Assembly: GCF_022768985.1 (NCBI RefSeq)
Contig: NZ_JALEKL010000004.1
Location: 62,001-126,000, forward strand
Source: Methanosphaera sp.
GTDB lineage: Archaea > Methanobacteriota > Methanobacteria > Methanobacteriales > Methanobacteriaceae
DNA: 64,000 nucleotides
Direction: 5' to 3'
Positions 38,169 to 48,397 of this stretch are shown piece by piece. Position 1 is the stretch's first letter. Every line of letters begins with the position of its first letter. Position numbers and translations under genes: made by a program. The notes under the pieces were generated by a model. The model did not search any database. It had not been told where the DNA came from and saw nothing but the letters and a program-made list of their open reading frames with translations.

Positions 38169-38639
38169 TTGACATACGATGCAGAAGTTTTAATTGTAGG
38201 TTGTGGAAATGTATTATTTAAAGATGATGGATTTGGACCTGCAGCAATTAAAGAAATTGAAGAACACTTAGATGAAAGACCAATACCTGATAATGCTATG
38301 ACAATAGATGCAGGAACTAGTGCTCCACATTATCTATTTTCACTACCTAATCCGATGTGGAAGAAGATTATTATACTTGATATTGCAAACTTTGGTGGAC
38401 AACCTGGTGATGTGAAAATATTATCAAAAGATGAAGTACCTGAAGGAAAATACCAGGATCCACACTCCCTTTCTGTTGCTGATCCTCTTGAATTAACAGA
38501 AGCAGAAATTATTATTGTTGCATGTCAACCTGAGGAAGTATCATCTCCTTATGTGGAATATGGTCTTTCAGATTCTGTTCAAAAAGCATTACCTAAAGCA
38601 ATTGACATGGTATATGATATCTTAGAAGGTAAGTTATAG
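38169..38639 (+). CDS. frhD: Hydrogenase maturation protease, FrhD-like
   Basis: Nickel-dependent endopeptidase (HycI/HybD fold) that trims the C-terminus of a [NiFe]-hydrogenase large subunit. LIVGCGNVLFKDDGFGPAAI has the family GxGNxxxxDDGxG motif with the metal-binding acidic residue. DAGTSAPHYLF and IIVACQPEEVSSPYVEYGLS follow the FrhD pattern. I chose TTG at 38169, ten bases behind GGAGAG, giving 156 residues; the upstream ATG 38136 adds residues before the conserved YDAEVLIVG start. Normally it is in the frhADGB operon, here it is alone. Confidence 0.86.
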   Translation: MTYDAEVLIVGCGNVLFKDDGFGPAAIKEIEEHLDERPIPDNAMTIDAGTSAPHYLFSLPNPMWKKIIILDIANFGGQPGDVKILSKDEVPEGKYQDPHSLSVADPLELTEAEIIIVACQPEEVSSPYVEYGLSDSVQKALPKAIDMVYDILEGKL

Positions 38640-38756
38640 TTTAGTTTACCTTTTTTTTATTATTTTTTTTCATATAATAATTAAATTAGAAAACTTTATA
38701 TATAACTTATAACAAATTTTAGTATAGCTCTTATAGAGTTAACTATTCTACAACAT

Positions 38757-38831
<75 letters not shown>

Positions 38832-38921
38832 TCTTTTTACTAAAAAAATTTAAATTTTATTTTTATGATATTTTTAAACTAATTTTTTAATTTTTAATTT
38901 TACATAATAATATAATATTTT

Positions 38922-39229
38922 AGGTAAGCTGGAGCGTAGCTAACGGTATAAATTTATTTTTACTGGGGAAACTCCATCCACTATAAGTACCATGATGTTC
39001 TTAACTGACATACGCTGAGAAGTGTGACACTGAGATAGAAACGATACGATAGATCTTAAACTGGCTTTGAAAGATGATACAATTGCGTTGATGATGCCTA
39101 ACATAGATAATCGATGAAACGATCAATCCATGGAGTGCAAAAGAAAGTATTTATCATTTACTGATAAAAGGTACCTTGCTAAGATTAATGCTACATAATA
39201 ACAGGAGGTGGGTTACTCCCAGCATGCCT
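38922..39229 (+). ncRNA. rnpB: RNase P RNA (archaeal)
   Basis: Catalytic RNA of RNase P. The closing helix P1 pairs 38922-38932 (AGGTAAGCTGG) with 39219-39229 (CCAGCATGCCT) with one mismatch. CR-I is GGGGAAACTCCATCCAC at 38965-38981, and pairs with CR-V ACAGGAGGTGGGTTA at 39201-39215 to make the P4 core. CR-IV AGATTAATG lies at 39182-39190. The archaeal blocks GAGATAGAAACG near 39031 and GATGAAACGATCAATCC near 39113 are also present. About 308 bases, right for the family. G+C is clearly above the flanks. Confidence 0.92.
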
Positions 39230-39452
39230 GATAATTTATTATAATAAAATTAAAAAGTTTTTTTTTAATTAATCTAAAGTCTTATTTTAAAACATACTAT
39301 TTTTTTTCAATAATTTTATAAAAAGAGTTAAATCTAATTTTTCAATATAGGAGAGGATTATTCTAGTAATTAATAGAATATAAAAAATAAAATAAATTAA
39401 ATTATTTTATTTAATACTCTAAAAAAATTTTAATTTTATAATCTTACACTTT

Positions 39453-40433
39453 CTATAATGTTGTAATTTCACAACTATCTTTTTCAACAATAAGTGTATG
39501 TTCAGTTTGAGCTACCATACCATCTGTTTTTTCTTTAAGAGCACTGTAAGGATAGATTGAACGTGAAACAAGAAGTGGTCTCATAGCACGGTTAAGACTT
39601 TTAAGGTCAGGATATTTATCAATTAAAGCTCTTTTTGAAAATGGGAAATAAGTATTATTTACACTAATATCTTTAAGAAGCTTTCTTGCATCAGGCTGTC
39701 TTAAGGGTCTGTTTCTAAGGTATGAGTAGATGTATGCATTTGGAAGATCATTAACTTCACCAATACCATTTGTTGCAAATGGTTCAACTGCAATATGATC
39801 TCCTTCTTGAAGCTTATGATCACTTCCATCAGGATAGTTAGGAATTGAAAGACCTGCATGTAAATTATTTCTTTCAAGACTATGACCTGAAAGATTAACA
39901 ATAGGCATAAATCCCATATCTTGTATTGTTTTTTGTACAATTTCACCAATTTCATTCAGTGTTGTACCATCACGTATAATACTAATAGCATTTTCAAGAG
40001 CACTACTTGATGCTTCTTTAATTTGTTGTCTTAATTCAATTTCTTCTTCTGAAACTTCAACATCACCATTATCAAGACGTCCTGGCATGTTAATTAAGTT
40101 ACCATCTTCATCTGTATTGTCTGCATTTTCACCTTCAACAATTACAGTTACAGCAGTATCTGAAATGTAACCATCAACTTCAGCTCCAAGGTCAAGTTTT
40201 ACAATATCTCCTCTACAGAAAAGTGTTTCATCACCAGGATCTGCTGTATAGTGTGCTGCAATCTGGTTAATTGACACATTACATGGGAATGATAATCCTG
40301 CACCTGTATCTTTTATTGATGTTTCAACAAAATCAACAATGTCACCAACTTTTACTCCTGCTTTAATTTTTTTTGCTGCTTCATTTCTTACTTTTGAAGC
40401 AATTTCTCCTGCTTTTTCATATTTTTCTAACAT
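39453..40433 (-). CDS. map: Methionine aminopeptidase, type II
   Basis: Removes the initiator methionine. 326 residues from ATG 40433; the GTG at 40442 is a weaker alternative. The dinuclear metal site is visible: DIVKLDLGAEVDGYISDTAV (two Asp), NLSGHSLERNNLHAG (His), GDHIAVEPFATNG (Glu) and the final EHTLIVEKD (Glu). The type II subdomain insertion lies near residues 225-280 (NRPLRQPDARKLLKDI). Monocistronic, minus strand. Confidence 0.96.
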   Translation of the reverse strand: MLEKYEKAGEIASKVRNEAAKKIKAGVKVGDIVDFVETSIKDTGAGLSFPCNVSINQIAAHYTADPGDETLFCRGDIVKLDLGAEVDGYISDTAVTVIVEGENADNTDEDGNLINMPGRLDNGDVEVSEEEIELRQQIKEASSSALENAISIIRDGTTLNEIGEIVQKTIQDMGFMPIVNLSGHSLERNNLHAGLSIPNYPDGSDHKLQEGDHIAVEPFATNGIGEVNDLPNAYIYSYLRNRPLRQPDARKLLKDISVNNTYFPFSKRALIDKYPDLKSLNRAMRPLLVSRSIYPYSALKEKTDGMVAQTEHTLIVEKDSCEITTL

Positions 40434-40620
40434 TATTATCACGATAATTTAAATATTTAATTAAATAAAATTTTTTTCTTATTGTTATATTTTAATTTAT
40501 AAAGTTACTCTTTAATAATTTATAAGTTAATATTCATGTTTTTTTAATGTATAAAATCTTAAATAGTATACTATTTAATAATATATTATATAATCATGTT
40601 TAATAGACGAGGTTAAAATA

Positions 40621-41028
40621 ATGAATATGGCAATAAGTCAAGATTATCTAGTTATATTAGCACTTGCTGTTATTGCACTTATTGCAATTATTGCAATAGT
40701 AATGGCATGGCGTAAAAACTCTGAATCAAAAAATGCAGTATTGCTTCTTGAAAAACAAACAGAGCTTAAAAAAGTAGAACTAGTAGAAAGAGATCTTGAA
40801 AACAAACAAAGAAAAGAAAACTTATCTGAATTATCTCAAGAAGATCAAGAAAGATTAAGACAAATTAGAACAAATACTTCAGAAATTATGGGAAAAATCA
40901 GCTTATTAAGTTCTGAGGTAAATGAAAAAGCAGATCAACTTGAAGCAAAAAGTGAACTTTTAAAACTTCAAAAGTTATCTGAAAAACTCGATAAAAAACA
41001 AGCAGAAATTGAAAAATCTCTTAAATAG
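40621..41028 (+). CDS. Membrane-anchored coiled-coil protein
   Basis: 135 residues. One hydrophobic helix at about residues 10-29 (LVILALAVIALIAIIAIVMA) is followed by a basic WRKNS stop-transfer and a long charged coiled coil to the end (LLEKQTELKKVELVERDLEN, ELLKLQKLSEKLDKKQAEIE). Paired with the next gene, which has the same design; spacing is 10 bases with a GGTGAG site, so they form an operon and may form a hetero-oligomer. No named family known to me. A role in envelope organisation is only a guess. Confidence 0.68.
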   Translation: MNMAISQDYLVILALAVIALIAIIAIVMAWRKNSESKNAVLLLEKQTELKKVELVERDLENKQRKENLSELSQEDQERLRQIRTNTSEIMGKISLLSSEVNEKADQLEAKSELLKLQKLSEKLDKKQAEIEKSLK

Positions 41029-41038
41029 GTGAGTTCTT

Positions 41039-41524
41039 ATGGAAACAGCAACTACTCTTGCAATAATTATCTTATTTATTGCAGTATTAATACTCATCTA
41101 TTACTATCTTCAAGCTACAAATCACCTTCTCTACCAGAAGATTCATATGAAAGCTTCTGATATTTCAACAAAAATTGAACAAGAAGAACATGTATCTGAT
41201 TTATCAGGAAAATTTTCTGATTTCAGTGAAAAGGTAAAAGATAAAGTTCAAGATGATGATGCAGATGATGAAGAACGCATCTCAAAAACTGATCAAATTT
41301 CAAATAAGATCGATCAATTCATCAATGAACAGAGTGAACAAGTAATTGAAGATTGGGATCTTGCAACAAATAAGGATCTTGATGAAATTATTGATAAATT
41401 TAATTTATTTGAAGATGACTTCAATTCTTATAAGAAAAGTAATGATCTACGTGTTGAAGATCTTGAAAAAAGAGTTAATAGTATTGATGCTAAAATTAAT
41501 GCTATTGAAAATGAAGATGAATGA
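41039..41524 (+). CDS. Membrane-anchored coiled-coil protein, partner of the preceding gene
   Basis: 161 residues: an N-terminal hydrophobic helix (about 6-25, LAIIILFIAVLILIYYYLQ), then an acidic helical region with heptad patterns (ISTKIEQEEHVSDLSGKFSD, LRVEDLEKRVNSIDAKINAI). Same layout as the upstream gene but acidic where that one is mixed, compatible with a heterodimeric coiled coil. Function unknown. Confidence 0.68.
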   Translation: METATTLAIIILFIAVLILIYYYLQATNHLLYQKIHMKASDISTKIEQEEHVSDLSGKFSDFSEKVKDKVQDDDADDEERISKTDQISNKIDQFINEQSEQVIEDWDLATNKDLDEIIDKFNLFEDDFNSYKKSNDLRVEDLEKRVNSIDAKINAIENEDE

Positions 41525-41577
41525 GAATATTCATTCATATTCTTATCCTATTTTTTTATAACTATTTTTTTTATTAT

Positions 41578-43896
41578 TTATTTATTATTTATTTTCCATG
41601 CAGCTATTGCACATTCACCAACAGATACACTTCCATCTCCTGCACAGCTATTTTCATTTTCTATAAATTTAAATCCATTTTCTTCTATGACTTTTTTTGT
41701 ATATTCTGATATGAATTTATTATAAAATACTCCACCTGTTATTCCAATGTAGTTGGTATTCATCTCTTTTGCACATTTTATTGCTATTTTTGCCATAACA
41801 TCTGCTAATGCTTTTTGTGATGAGTATGCAATTTTATTAATGTCACAGTCTTTTTGAATTAATTCTACTATATCACATAGTAGTTTGCTTGTATCTGCAA
41901 TATAGCGACCATCAGTTTCATCTTTTGATATGTCTACTTTAAGATCATATTCACCATCTGCTCCTATTGCTGCTGATTCAAGCTTCATGGAACATTCACC
42001 TTCATATCCACGATTTTGGCTTACCTTTAGAAGTACACTTATACTATCAAGTATACGTCCCATACTACTTGTTTGTGCTGTGTTGAAGTTGTTTTCTAGT
42101 TGTTTTAGTGTTATGTCTACTTCACGTTCATTGTATTTGAAGAGATCTGAGTAGTTTTCTTTCATTAGTTTTCTAAGTTCTTCATGATCTATTACTGTTG
42201 AAAGTATTGCAAGTGCCATACGTATTGGATACTTTGTACTTAGATCTCCTCCTGGCATTGGCTGTTTTTTAAGTCCTCCAAAGTTTATATATTCACCAGT
42301 TGAATCAAGATATAATACTTCTCCTCCCCAAATTGAGCCATCTTCTCCATATCCTACTCCATCTGATGTTATTATTACAGCTTTATCTATTTGATGTTCT
42401 ACCATTACACTTGCTGCATGTGCCTGGTGGTGTTGTATTTGTATGAGTGGAATATCATGTTCTTTACTTATTTGTTTTGCAAGCTTTGTTGTATTAAATT
42501 CAGGATGCATATCACATACTATGTAGTCTAGATTTTCTGTTTTTGTAAGCTTCATTAGGTGTGCTATTGCATCTTTCATGAAGTCTATTGTTTTTATTTT
42601 TGATGTGTTTCCTATGTGTTGTGATGGGTAGCATCGTCCATCCTTTAGTATTGAAAATGTAACATCAAGTTCAGGTCCAAGTGCTAGCATGTTATGTGTT
42701 GTGTCAATACTTTTAAAGTCGTATGGTTTTGGTGTATATCCTCTTGAACGTCTTATAAATACTGGCTTGTTGTTTCTAAATCGTATTACACTATCATCAC
42801 AACGATTTAATATTTTCCTGTTATGAAGCAGGTAGTAGTCTGCAATACCTTCAAGATTTGATATTATTTCATCATTGTCTATTAGCATTGGATTTCCTGG
42901 TAGATTTGCTGATGTCATAATATATGCTGGTTCATCTGTATATTTAAAAAGTAAGTAGTGTAGTCCTGTATATGGTAGCATTATTCCCTGATTGTGAAGT
43001 CCTGGTGCAATCATGTCAGATAGGTAGTAGTTTTCATTTTTATCAACTACAACTATTGGTCTTTCAACTGATGTTAGTGACTTTTCTTCCATATCTGTTA
43101 TATCTACAAATCCTCTTGCTGTTTCTATATCTGGCACCATACATGCAAATGCCTGTGTTTGTCGTCCTAGCCTGTTTCTTAGTTTTTCTATTGCATCATC
43201 TGTTGTTGTTTTACATACAAGGTGTGTTCCTCCAATTCCTTTTATTGCAAGAATATTTCCCTCATCTATTAGTTTTGATGCCATTTTTATTGGATCATCA
43301 CATTTTATAATTTCATCTTTATATAGAAATACTTCAGGTCCACATTCAGGACAGCATGTTGCCTCTGCATGATATCGTCTATCTATAGGATCTTCATATT
43401 CATCATTGCATTCATTACATAGTGGAAATTCATCCATTGTTGTATTTTTCCGGTCATATGGTACTTTGTCAATTAGTGTAAATCTTGGTCCACAGTTTGT
43501 ACATGCTGTGAAGGGATATTTGTTATGACGATCATCTTGTGTGAATATTTCATTTAGACATTCATCACATATACTCATATCTGGTGGTATTACAGCTGAT
43601 CCACTGAGGTTATCACTACTTTCTTTAATTATGAAATCATCATAGTTGGATGTATCTTGTTGTTTTATATCGATTTTGATATTGTTTATCTGTGATCTTA
43701 TTGGCTTTCTTTGTTTTAGTTCATCTGGAAAGTTTTCTACATCTGTTTTGGTTCCTTCAATTAAGATTTCAACAATATTTCCCATATTTCGTACATATCC
43801 TGTAAGATTCATGGACTTTGCTATTCTATATACTGTTGGTCTAAATCCTACTCCTTGTACTATTCCTTCAACTAATAATGATGCCATGTATTTCAT
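41578..43896 (-). CDS. hypF: Carbamoyltransferase HypF ([NiFe]-hydrogenase maturation)
   Basis: Makes the cyanide ligands of [NiFe]-hydrogenases by transferring carbamoyl from carbamoyl phosphate to HypE. 772 residues. Acylphosphatase domain at the N-terminus (GIVQGVGFRPTVYRIA), zinc fingers CDECLNEIF...CTNCGPRFT and CNECNDEY...CCPECGPE (about 110-190), YrdC-like domain (IKGIGGTHLVCKTT), and a C-terminal Kae1-like carbamoyltransferase domain with HHQAHAASVMVEH and the terminal NSCAGDGSVSVGECAIA. Full length. GGAGAGG precedes the ATG. It shares with frhD in this window a role in hydrogenase maturation. Confidence 0.97.
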   Translation of the reverse strand: MKYMASLLVEGIVQGVGFRPTVYRIAKSMNLTGYVRNMGNIVEILIEGTKTDVENFPDELKQRKPIRSQINNIKIDIKQQDTSNYDDFIIKESSDNLSGSAVIPPDMSICDECLNEIFTQDDRHNKYPFTACTNCGPRFTLIDKVPYDRKNTTMDEFPLCNECNDEYEDPIDRRYHAEATCCPECGPEVFLYKDEIIKCDDPIKMASKLIDEGNILAIKGIGGTHLVCKTTTDDAIEKLRNRLGRQTQAFACMVPDIETARGFVDITDMEEKSLTSVERPIVVVDKNENYYLSDMIAPGLHNQGIMLPYTGLHYLLFKYTDEPAYIMTSANLPGNPMLIDNDEIISNLEGIADYYLLHNRKILNRCDDSVIRFRNNKPVFIRRSRGYTPKPYDFKSIDTTHNMLALGPELDVTFSILKDGRCYPSQHIGNTSKIKTIDFMKDAIAHLMKLTKTENLDYIVCDMHPEFNTTKLAKQISKEHDIPLIQIQHHQAHAASVMVEHQIDKAVIITSDGVGYGEDGSIWGGEVLYLDSTGEYINFGGLKKQPMPGGDLSTKYPIRMALAILSTVIDHEELRKLMKENYSDLFKYNEREVDITLKQLENNFNTAQTSSMGRILDSISVLLKVSQNRGYEGECSMKLESAAIGADGEYDLKVDISKDETDGRYIADTSKLLCDIVELIQKDCDINKIAYSSQKALADVMAKIAIKCAKEMNTNYIGITGGVFYNKFISEYTKKVIEENGFKFIENENSCAGDGSVSVGECAIAAWKINNK

Positions 43897-44118
43897 AATT
43901 ATATTTCCTCTCCTAGTGAAATTATTTATTGTCTTGTTTATTATTTATTTAATTCATGTTATTATTTTTTTTAATTGTTTTTAGGAATCTTTAATATTAT
44001 TAGTATGTTTTTATAGAAATTATTATGTAAATAATATAATATTTGAATATTTTGAAAAACTTTAACTTAATACTTTTTTTTACTAAATTGATAATTTAGG
44101 GGAGGTGTATTTTTTTTT

Positions 44119-44898
44119 ATGAAGGAAATTCTTGAAAAACTTATGAATGGTAGTATTTCAATGTCTGAAGCTGAAGATGAACTTAAAGTTATGCAGGTTC
44201 AGCAGCTTGGTGATAATGTTAAATTTGACACTGATCGTGAAGATAGAATTGGTGTTCCTGAGGCTGTTTATTCACAGGGAAAAACAGATGAAGACTTACT
44301 TAATATCATCAATAATATTGAAATAAGGGGTAATTTAATAGTAACAAGACTACCAGAAGCACGTTATAATAGCATTAAAAATGAAATAAATGATGATGTT
44401 CTTAAAAATTCACAGTATTTCAAACAAGCATCTATATTAACACTTAATAAAATACCAATAGAAAAACATCAAGGAAAAGTAGGAATAATAACAGCAGGAA
44501 CAGCAGATGTACCAGTAGCAGAAGAGGCAAGAATAACAATACAACAGGCAGGATTTGAAACAATAACATCATACGATGTGGGAGTTGCAGGAATACACAG
44601 ACTACTTGATAAGATAACATATATTCTAGAGCAAAAAGTAGATATAATAATTGCAGTAGCTGGAATGGAAGGAGCACTACCATCTGTTGTTGCAGGACTT
44701 GTAGATGTACCAATAGTTGCTGTTCCAACATCAACAGGATATGGAGTTGGTGCGAAAGGATTTACAGCACTCTTTTGTATGCTTCAATCATGTGCACCTG
44801 CAATTGCAACAATGAATATAGACAATGGTTATGGTGCAGGAGTATATGCAATAACTACACTAAAACAGATTGAAAAACGAGTAGCAAATGGTTACTAA
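44119..44898 (+). CDS. larB: Nickel-pincer nucleotide synthesis protein LarB (AIR carboxylase family)
   Basis: Carboxylates nicotinic acid adenine dinucleotide in the first step of nickel-pincer cofactor synthesis in characterised bacteria. 259 residues. The C-terminal PurE-like domain starts KVGIITAGTADVPVAEEA, followed by GVAGIHRLLDKI and AGMEGALPSVVAGLVDVPIV with VPTSTGYGVGAKG and NIDNGYGAGVYA, all conserved in LarB. LarC and LarE are not next to it here. GGGGAGGTG precedes the ATG. In methanogens the physiological role is not established. Confidence 0.9.
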   Translation: MKEILEKLMNGSISMSEAEDELKVMQVQQLGDNVKFDTDREDRIGVPEAVYSQGKTDEDLLNIINNIEIRGNLIVTRLPEARYNSIKNEINDDVLKNSQYFKQASILTLNKIPIEKHQGKVGIITAGTADVPVAEEARITIQQAGFETITSYDVGVAGIHRLLDKITYILEQKVDIIIAVAGMEGALPSVVAGLVDVPIVAVPTSTGYGVGAKGFTALFCMLQSCAPAIATMNIDNGYGAGVYAITTLKQIEKRVANGY

Positions 44899-45036
44899 AT
44901 TAATTCTCCACCCTAATTTATTTTTTTAAAGAATTTTAAAACTAGCTTTTTTTAAGTATTTTATATAATTTTTAGAGTAAGTTGTCTATAAAATAAGAAA
45001 TTAATGTAAAAAATAAGTTTTTTTTAAAAGTAAAAA

Positions 45037-45181
<145 letters not shown>

Positions 45182-45337
45182 ATAATGTTTTTATAGTGCC
45201 AAGACCTTAGTAATGAAATCTAAGACTATTATTAAATATATCTAAAGTTATATATAAACTTTTAGATTTTTTAAAATAAAATTAAGTAAAAAAAGTTAAA
45301 TTAATAAAAAAAAGTAGTAAAAAAGATAGGAGAAGAA

Positions 45338-45721
45338 TTACTTCTTATTAGGTTTAATATCTATCTCCTCAGCTGTTATCTGTGGTGGAATAGTGTTTGA
45401 ATACTTACCAATAGTATAAACTTCCACACGAGATCCCGTCTTTAAATCACGAAGTGAAGCATTAACCTTCTGGTTGTCAACTTCCTTATATATCTTAGTA
45501 TTTTTTGTAATTACAACTGAAATATTACTACTTTCATTATTTTGATCATCAATATATATTGTTCCAATACTTTGATTTGTACTATTAGCAATAGCTGTAG
45601 TGTTTCCAACAATATTTCCAGATAAATCAGGCAATTGATTTACAGTTGCAGAATATGTTCCATAAACAACTCCAGCTAAAATAATAATTATAACTATTGC
45701 TTTTAATGGGCTAACTTTCAT
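45338..45721 (-). CDS. Membrane-anchored exported protein, small beta-rich domain
   Basis: 127 residues. N-terminal signal anchor (about 7-24, AIVIIIILAGVVYGTYSA), an Asn/Ser-rich spacer with several N-glycosylation-like sequons (NTT, NST, NQS, NES, NIS), then a beta-rich domain: ISVVITKNTKIYKEVDNQ and LKTGSRVEVYTIGKY resemble the OB-like fold of small lipoprotein-type domains with a metal- or ion-tolerant beta barrel. Function unknown. It ends about 155 bases from tRNA-Trp. Confidence 0.65.
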   Translation of the reverse strand: MKVSPLKAIVIIIILAGVVYGTYSATVNQLPDLSGNIVGNTTAIANSTNQSIGTIYIDDQNNESSNISVVITKNTKIYKEVDNQKVNASLRDLKTGSRVEVYTIGKYSNTIPPQITAEEIDIKPNKK

Positions 45722-45842
45722 AATAATATTACTCTGCTGTGTTTTTATTTTCTAAGTTAAAATATATTTATATCTCTTATAATTTATATTATTTTATAAA
45801 TTTATAAGGATAATTCATGATGTTTTTATAAAAAATCATAAT

Positions 45843-47636
45843 TTATTCATCATCTAACTTACCCATATATGTAGCATAAAATCCATCAGTATCAGCATAA
45901 ACAGGCTTAAATCCATATTCCTCAGCTTTTTTCATTGCATCCTGAATATATTCACGACCCCATGCAGTGATAGCTGCAGCACACTCCTTTTTATACCAAC
46001 GGAATCTTGAATATCCATATGCACCATACATGGAATTTGCAAGTCTTTTAAGTCCCTGTTGTTCAAAATCATAAGCCTTATAATCTTCAGGCTTAGTTGT
46101 TTGCTTCATAAGCTTTTTAATCTTCTGTCTTTCATCGAGAATATCACCAATAATTGATGGAATAAAACCTGCAGGCTCCTTAAGAAACTTAAAACCATTT
46201 TCACTACATGTATAATATTCATCCTCACTAAGACCTTCACCATCAGTAATTGTATCTGGTGAAATATTTTTTGAAATAATAATAGAAGGATAAAGACTCT
46301 TAAAGTCAAGATATGCAAGATGTTCAAATAAACCCTTCTCAGGCTCTTTAACATAACCACCTGCAACCTTATTATCACCCCTACGTTCTGAATACTCCAT
46401 ATTATTAGGCTTATTAGGAATAATATTATTTTTTTCATATGCACAGCAGATAAGATACCATTCAACCATCTGGCCTGTTGTCATACGTGAAATATCAAAA
46501 AGAGGCTGACCTACAAGTTTACTCTGAGCAACAGTAAGAGGTGTAAGTTTCACTGCAATATCAACAGTAGACTTTGCATCATCCATTGAATATGCAAACA
46601 ACTCCTCAAGGCGTTCATCATCACTATCCCAGTATTCAAAGATCTTATCTCCTTCAACATCAATTTTAACCTTATCAAACAACTCCTCATAAACACGTTC
46701 AAGAGTATAATGGTCAAGATTCATATTACGACGAACAAGAGGATATAAATCAACATGAACATATCCACGAATCACACCAGCTGATGCCATACCACGATTA
46801 ATAAACTTAATAGAACTATTATCAACACCAAGATCAAGTTTAATTTTAAGCTTATCTGCACGTTTTTTAATGTATGGAAGATCAAAATTATCAGAATTAT
46901 ATCCAACAAGCATATCAGGATTTTGCTCTTTTATAACCTCACAAAAACGTCTAAGCATATCTTCTTCTGTTTTTAGCATTTCAACATACTCTTTATCTGA
47001 ATCTTTAGTTGAAAGAACCTTCATAAATCCATCATTTGATGCAAGACTCATCATTATAATAGGATCTTTTTCAGGTGTAGGCATGCCTTCTGCATTATAA
47101 ACTTCAATATCAAAACTTAAAATCTTAGTTTTCTGTGGAGATCGTCCTGTATCAATAGGATCTTTAAGTATTTCAAATACACATACATCCTCAAGCTTAT
47201 CTTCACAATCTGCTATTTCAACATCTCTTCCTTCAACTTCAATAATATTTGTAGGCTTTATTTGTTTATCAATAAGATAACGTCTATAAAATGGTATGTC
47301 ATATTCCCTAATTTGTGAAACACTACTAAGATTACGTATCTGATCACGAAGCTTAGGAACATCTTGTGGATGGGTGAGGATAAGTTTAATAAATTCTACA
47401 CTACATCCAATATCAATTTTTTCTTCAATTTCAATATTTTCAAGTTCCATCTCCTTAAGATCACTGATACATTCATCCATATCATATGGTAGAATATACA
47501 TGTATGGCTTAAAATTCTTATCAACTGCCATAATAGTTTCATCAGTCTGTGGATCTTTTCCAAACAATCGAATAACAGGTTTTTCATTTTCTGTTACATA
47601 ATCAATATCATTAACAACAAGGCTCTTTTTCTGCAT
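45843..47636 (-). CDS. polB1: Family B DNA polymerase, large fragment of a split enzyme (PolB1)
   Basis: 597 residues containing the N-terminal domain, the proofreading exonuclease (Exo I ILSFDIEVYN, Exo II VGYNSDNFDLPYI, Exo III FAYSMDDAKSTVDIA), polymerase motif A YLDFKSLYPSI, motif B KRLANSMYGAYGYS, and motif C VYADTDGFYAT. It stops 14 residues after motif C starts, so the thumb and part of the palm are missing. Methanothermobacter has exactly such a two-gene PolB, and the second piece should lie elsewhere. The break corresponds to a known intein insertion point in archaeal PolB. The TAA stop is clear in the sequence and no frame continues. Confidence 0.94.
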   Translation of the reverse strand: MQKKSLVVNDIDYVTENEKPVIRLFGKDPQTDETIMAVDKNFKPYMYILPYDMDECISDLKEMELENIEIEEKIDIGCSVEFIKLILTHPQDVPKLRDQIRNLSSVSQIREYDIPFYRRYLIDKQIKPTNIIEVEGRDVEIADCEDKLEDVCVFEILKDPIDTGRSPQKTKILSFDIEVYNAEGMPTPEKDPIIMMSLASNDGFMKVLSTKDSDKEYVEMLKTEEDMLRRFCEVIKEQNPDMLVGYNSDNFDLPYIKKRADKLKIKLDLGVDNSSIKFINRGMASAGVIRGYVHVDLYPLVRRNMNLDHYTLERVYEELFDKVKIDVEGDKIFEYWDSDDERLEELFAYSMDDAKSTVDIAVKLTPLTVAQSKLVGQPLFDISRMTTGQMVEWYLICCAYEKNNIIPNKPNNMEYSERRGDNKVAGGYVKEPEKGLFEHLAYLDFKSLYPSIIISKNISPDTITDGEGLSEDEYYTCSENGFKFLKEPAGFIPSIIGDILDERQKIKKLMKQTTKPEDYKAYDFEQQGLKRLANSMYGAYGYSRFRWYKKECAAAITAWGREYIQDAMKKAEEYGFKPVYADTDGFYATYMGKLDDE

Positions 47637-47740
47637 AAATTAATATTTAAAAGATAAAATATTAAAAATTTTATATAAAAAATATATTACTCATAAATGA
47701 TAGAATTTATAAAATATAATAATAAAAACTTATGTAGAAG

Positions 47741-48358
47741 ATGGAGATAATGTACTTTAGAAAACTAAAAAATACAGATGATATCGATGAAATAGCAGAA
47801 TGGATCTATTCAACAGAAGAATTTCTATGTAACATACTCTTTAAAGATAAAATACAGTCAATAACAGCACTAGGACGTTTAATTCAAAGCCAGCATATAA
47901 ATCCATACCATAAAAGCTTCATAACATTAATATGTGACGATGAAACAGATCAGCCAATGGGTGTAAGTGTATCATTTAAAGGATCACAAATTTCATCAAA
48001 AGAAACTTACAAGGCATTTGTTGAAACATCATGTTCAAATACATTTCTTATAATGGGAGGACTAATAGGATGTGAATTTTTTGCATCAAAAATAGGAACA
48101 AAAGACTACTATATAGGAAATTTATATGTTGATGAAAAACACAGACATAAACACCTTGGATCAAAACTAGTAAATAAGGAAAAAGCAAATGCATCATATC
48201 TTAACTGTGAAAATGTACTTCTTGATGTAGAATATGATAAATCCTATCTTCTAGATTTCTATGGAAAGCTAGGCTTTGTTGAAGATAGTAAAAATTATCA
48301 TGAAGTAATGGGAAAAACATATGGATGCTATGGACTAAAATACTCACTAAGAGATTAA
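47741..48358 (+). CDS. GNAT-family N-acetyltransferase (tandem copy 1)
   Basis: 205 residues. Central GNAT motif A is visible as YIGNLYVDEKHRHKHLGSKL (about 127-146), where RxxxLGxKL binds acetyl-CoA pyrophosphate, and motif B follows as LDFYGKLGFVEDSKNYH. The N-terminal half is MYFRKLKNTDDIDEIAEWIY. Close paralogue of the next gene along the whole length. The start is uncertain between ATG 47741 and ATG 47750; GGAG falls between them. Substrate unknown. Confidence 0.85.
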   Translation: MEIMYFRKLKNTDDIDEIAEWIYSTEEFLCNILFKDKIQSITALGRLIQSQHINPYHKSFITLICDDETDQPMGVSVSFKGSQISSKETYKAFVETSCSNTFLIMGGLIGCEFFASKIGTKDYYIGNLYVDEKHRHKHLGSKLVNKEKANASYLNCENVLLDVEYDKSYLLDFYGKLGFVEDSKNYHEVMGKTYGCYGLKYSLRD

Positions 48359-48397
48359 AATAAAAATAAAACCCATGAAAAAGGAGGTAGAATACAG

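Noticed and set aside
38922-39229. 7S SRP RNA as an alternative for the structured RNA beside tRNA-Met
   Set aside because: The SRP Alu and GNAR tetraloop motifs are absent, while the RNase P conserved regions I, IV and V and the P1 pairing are present.
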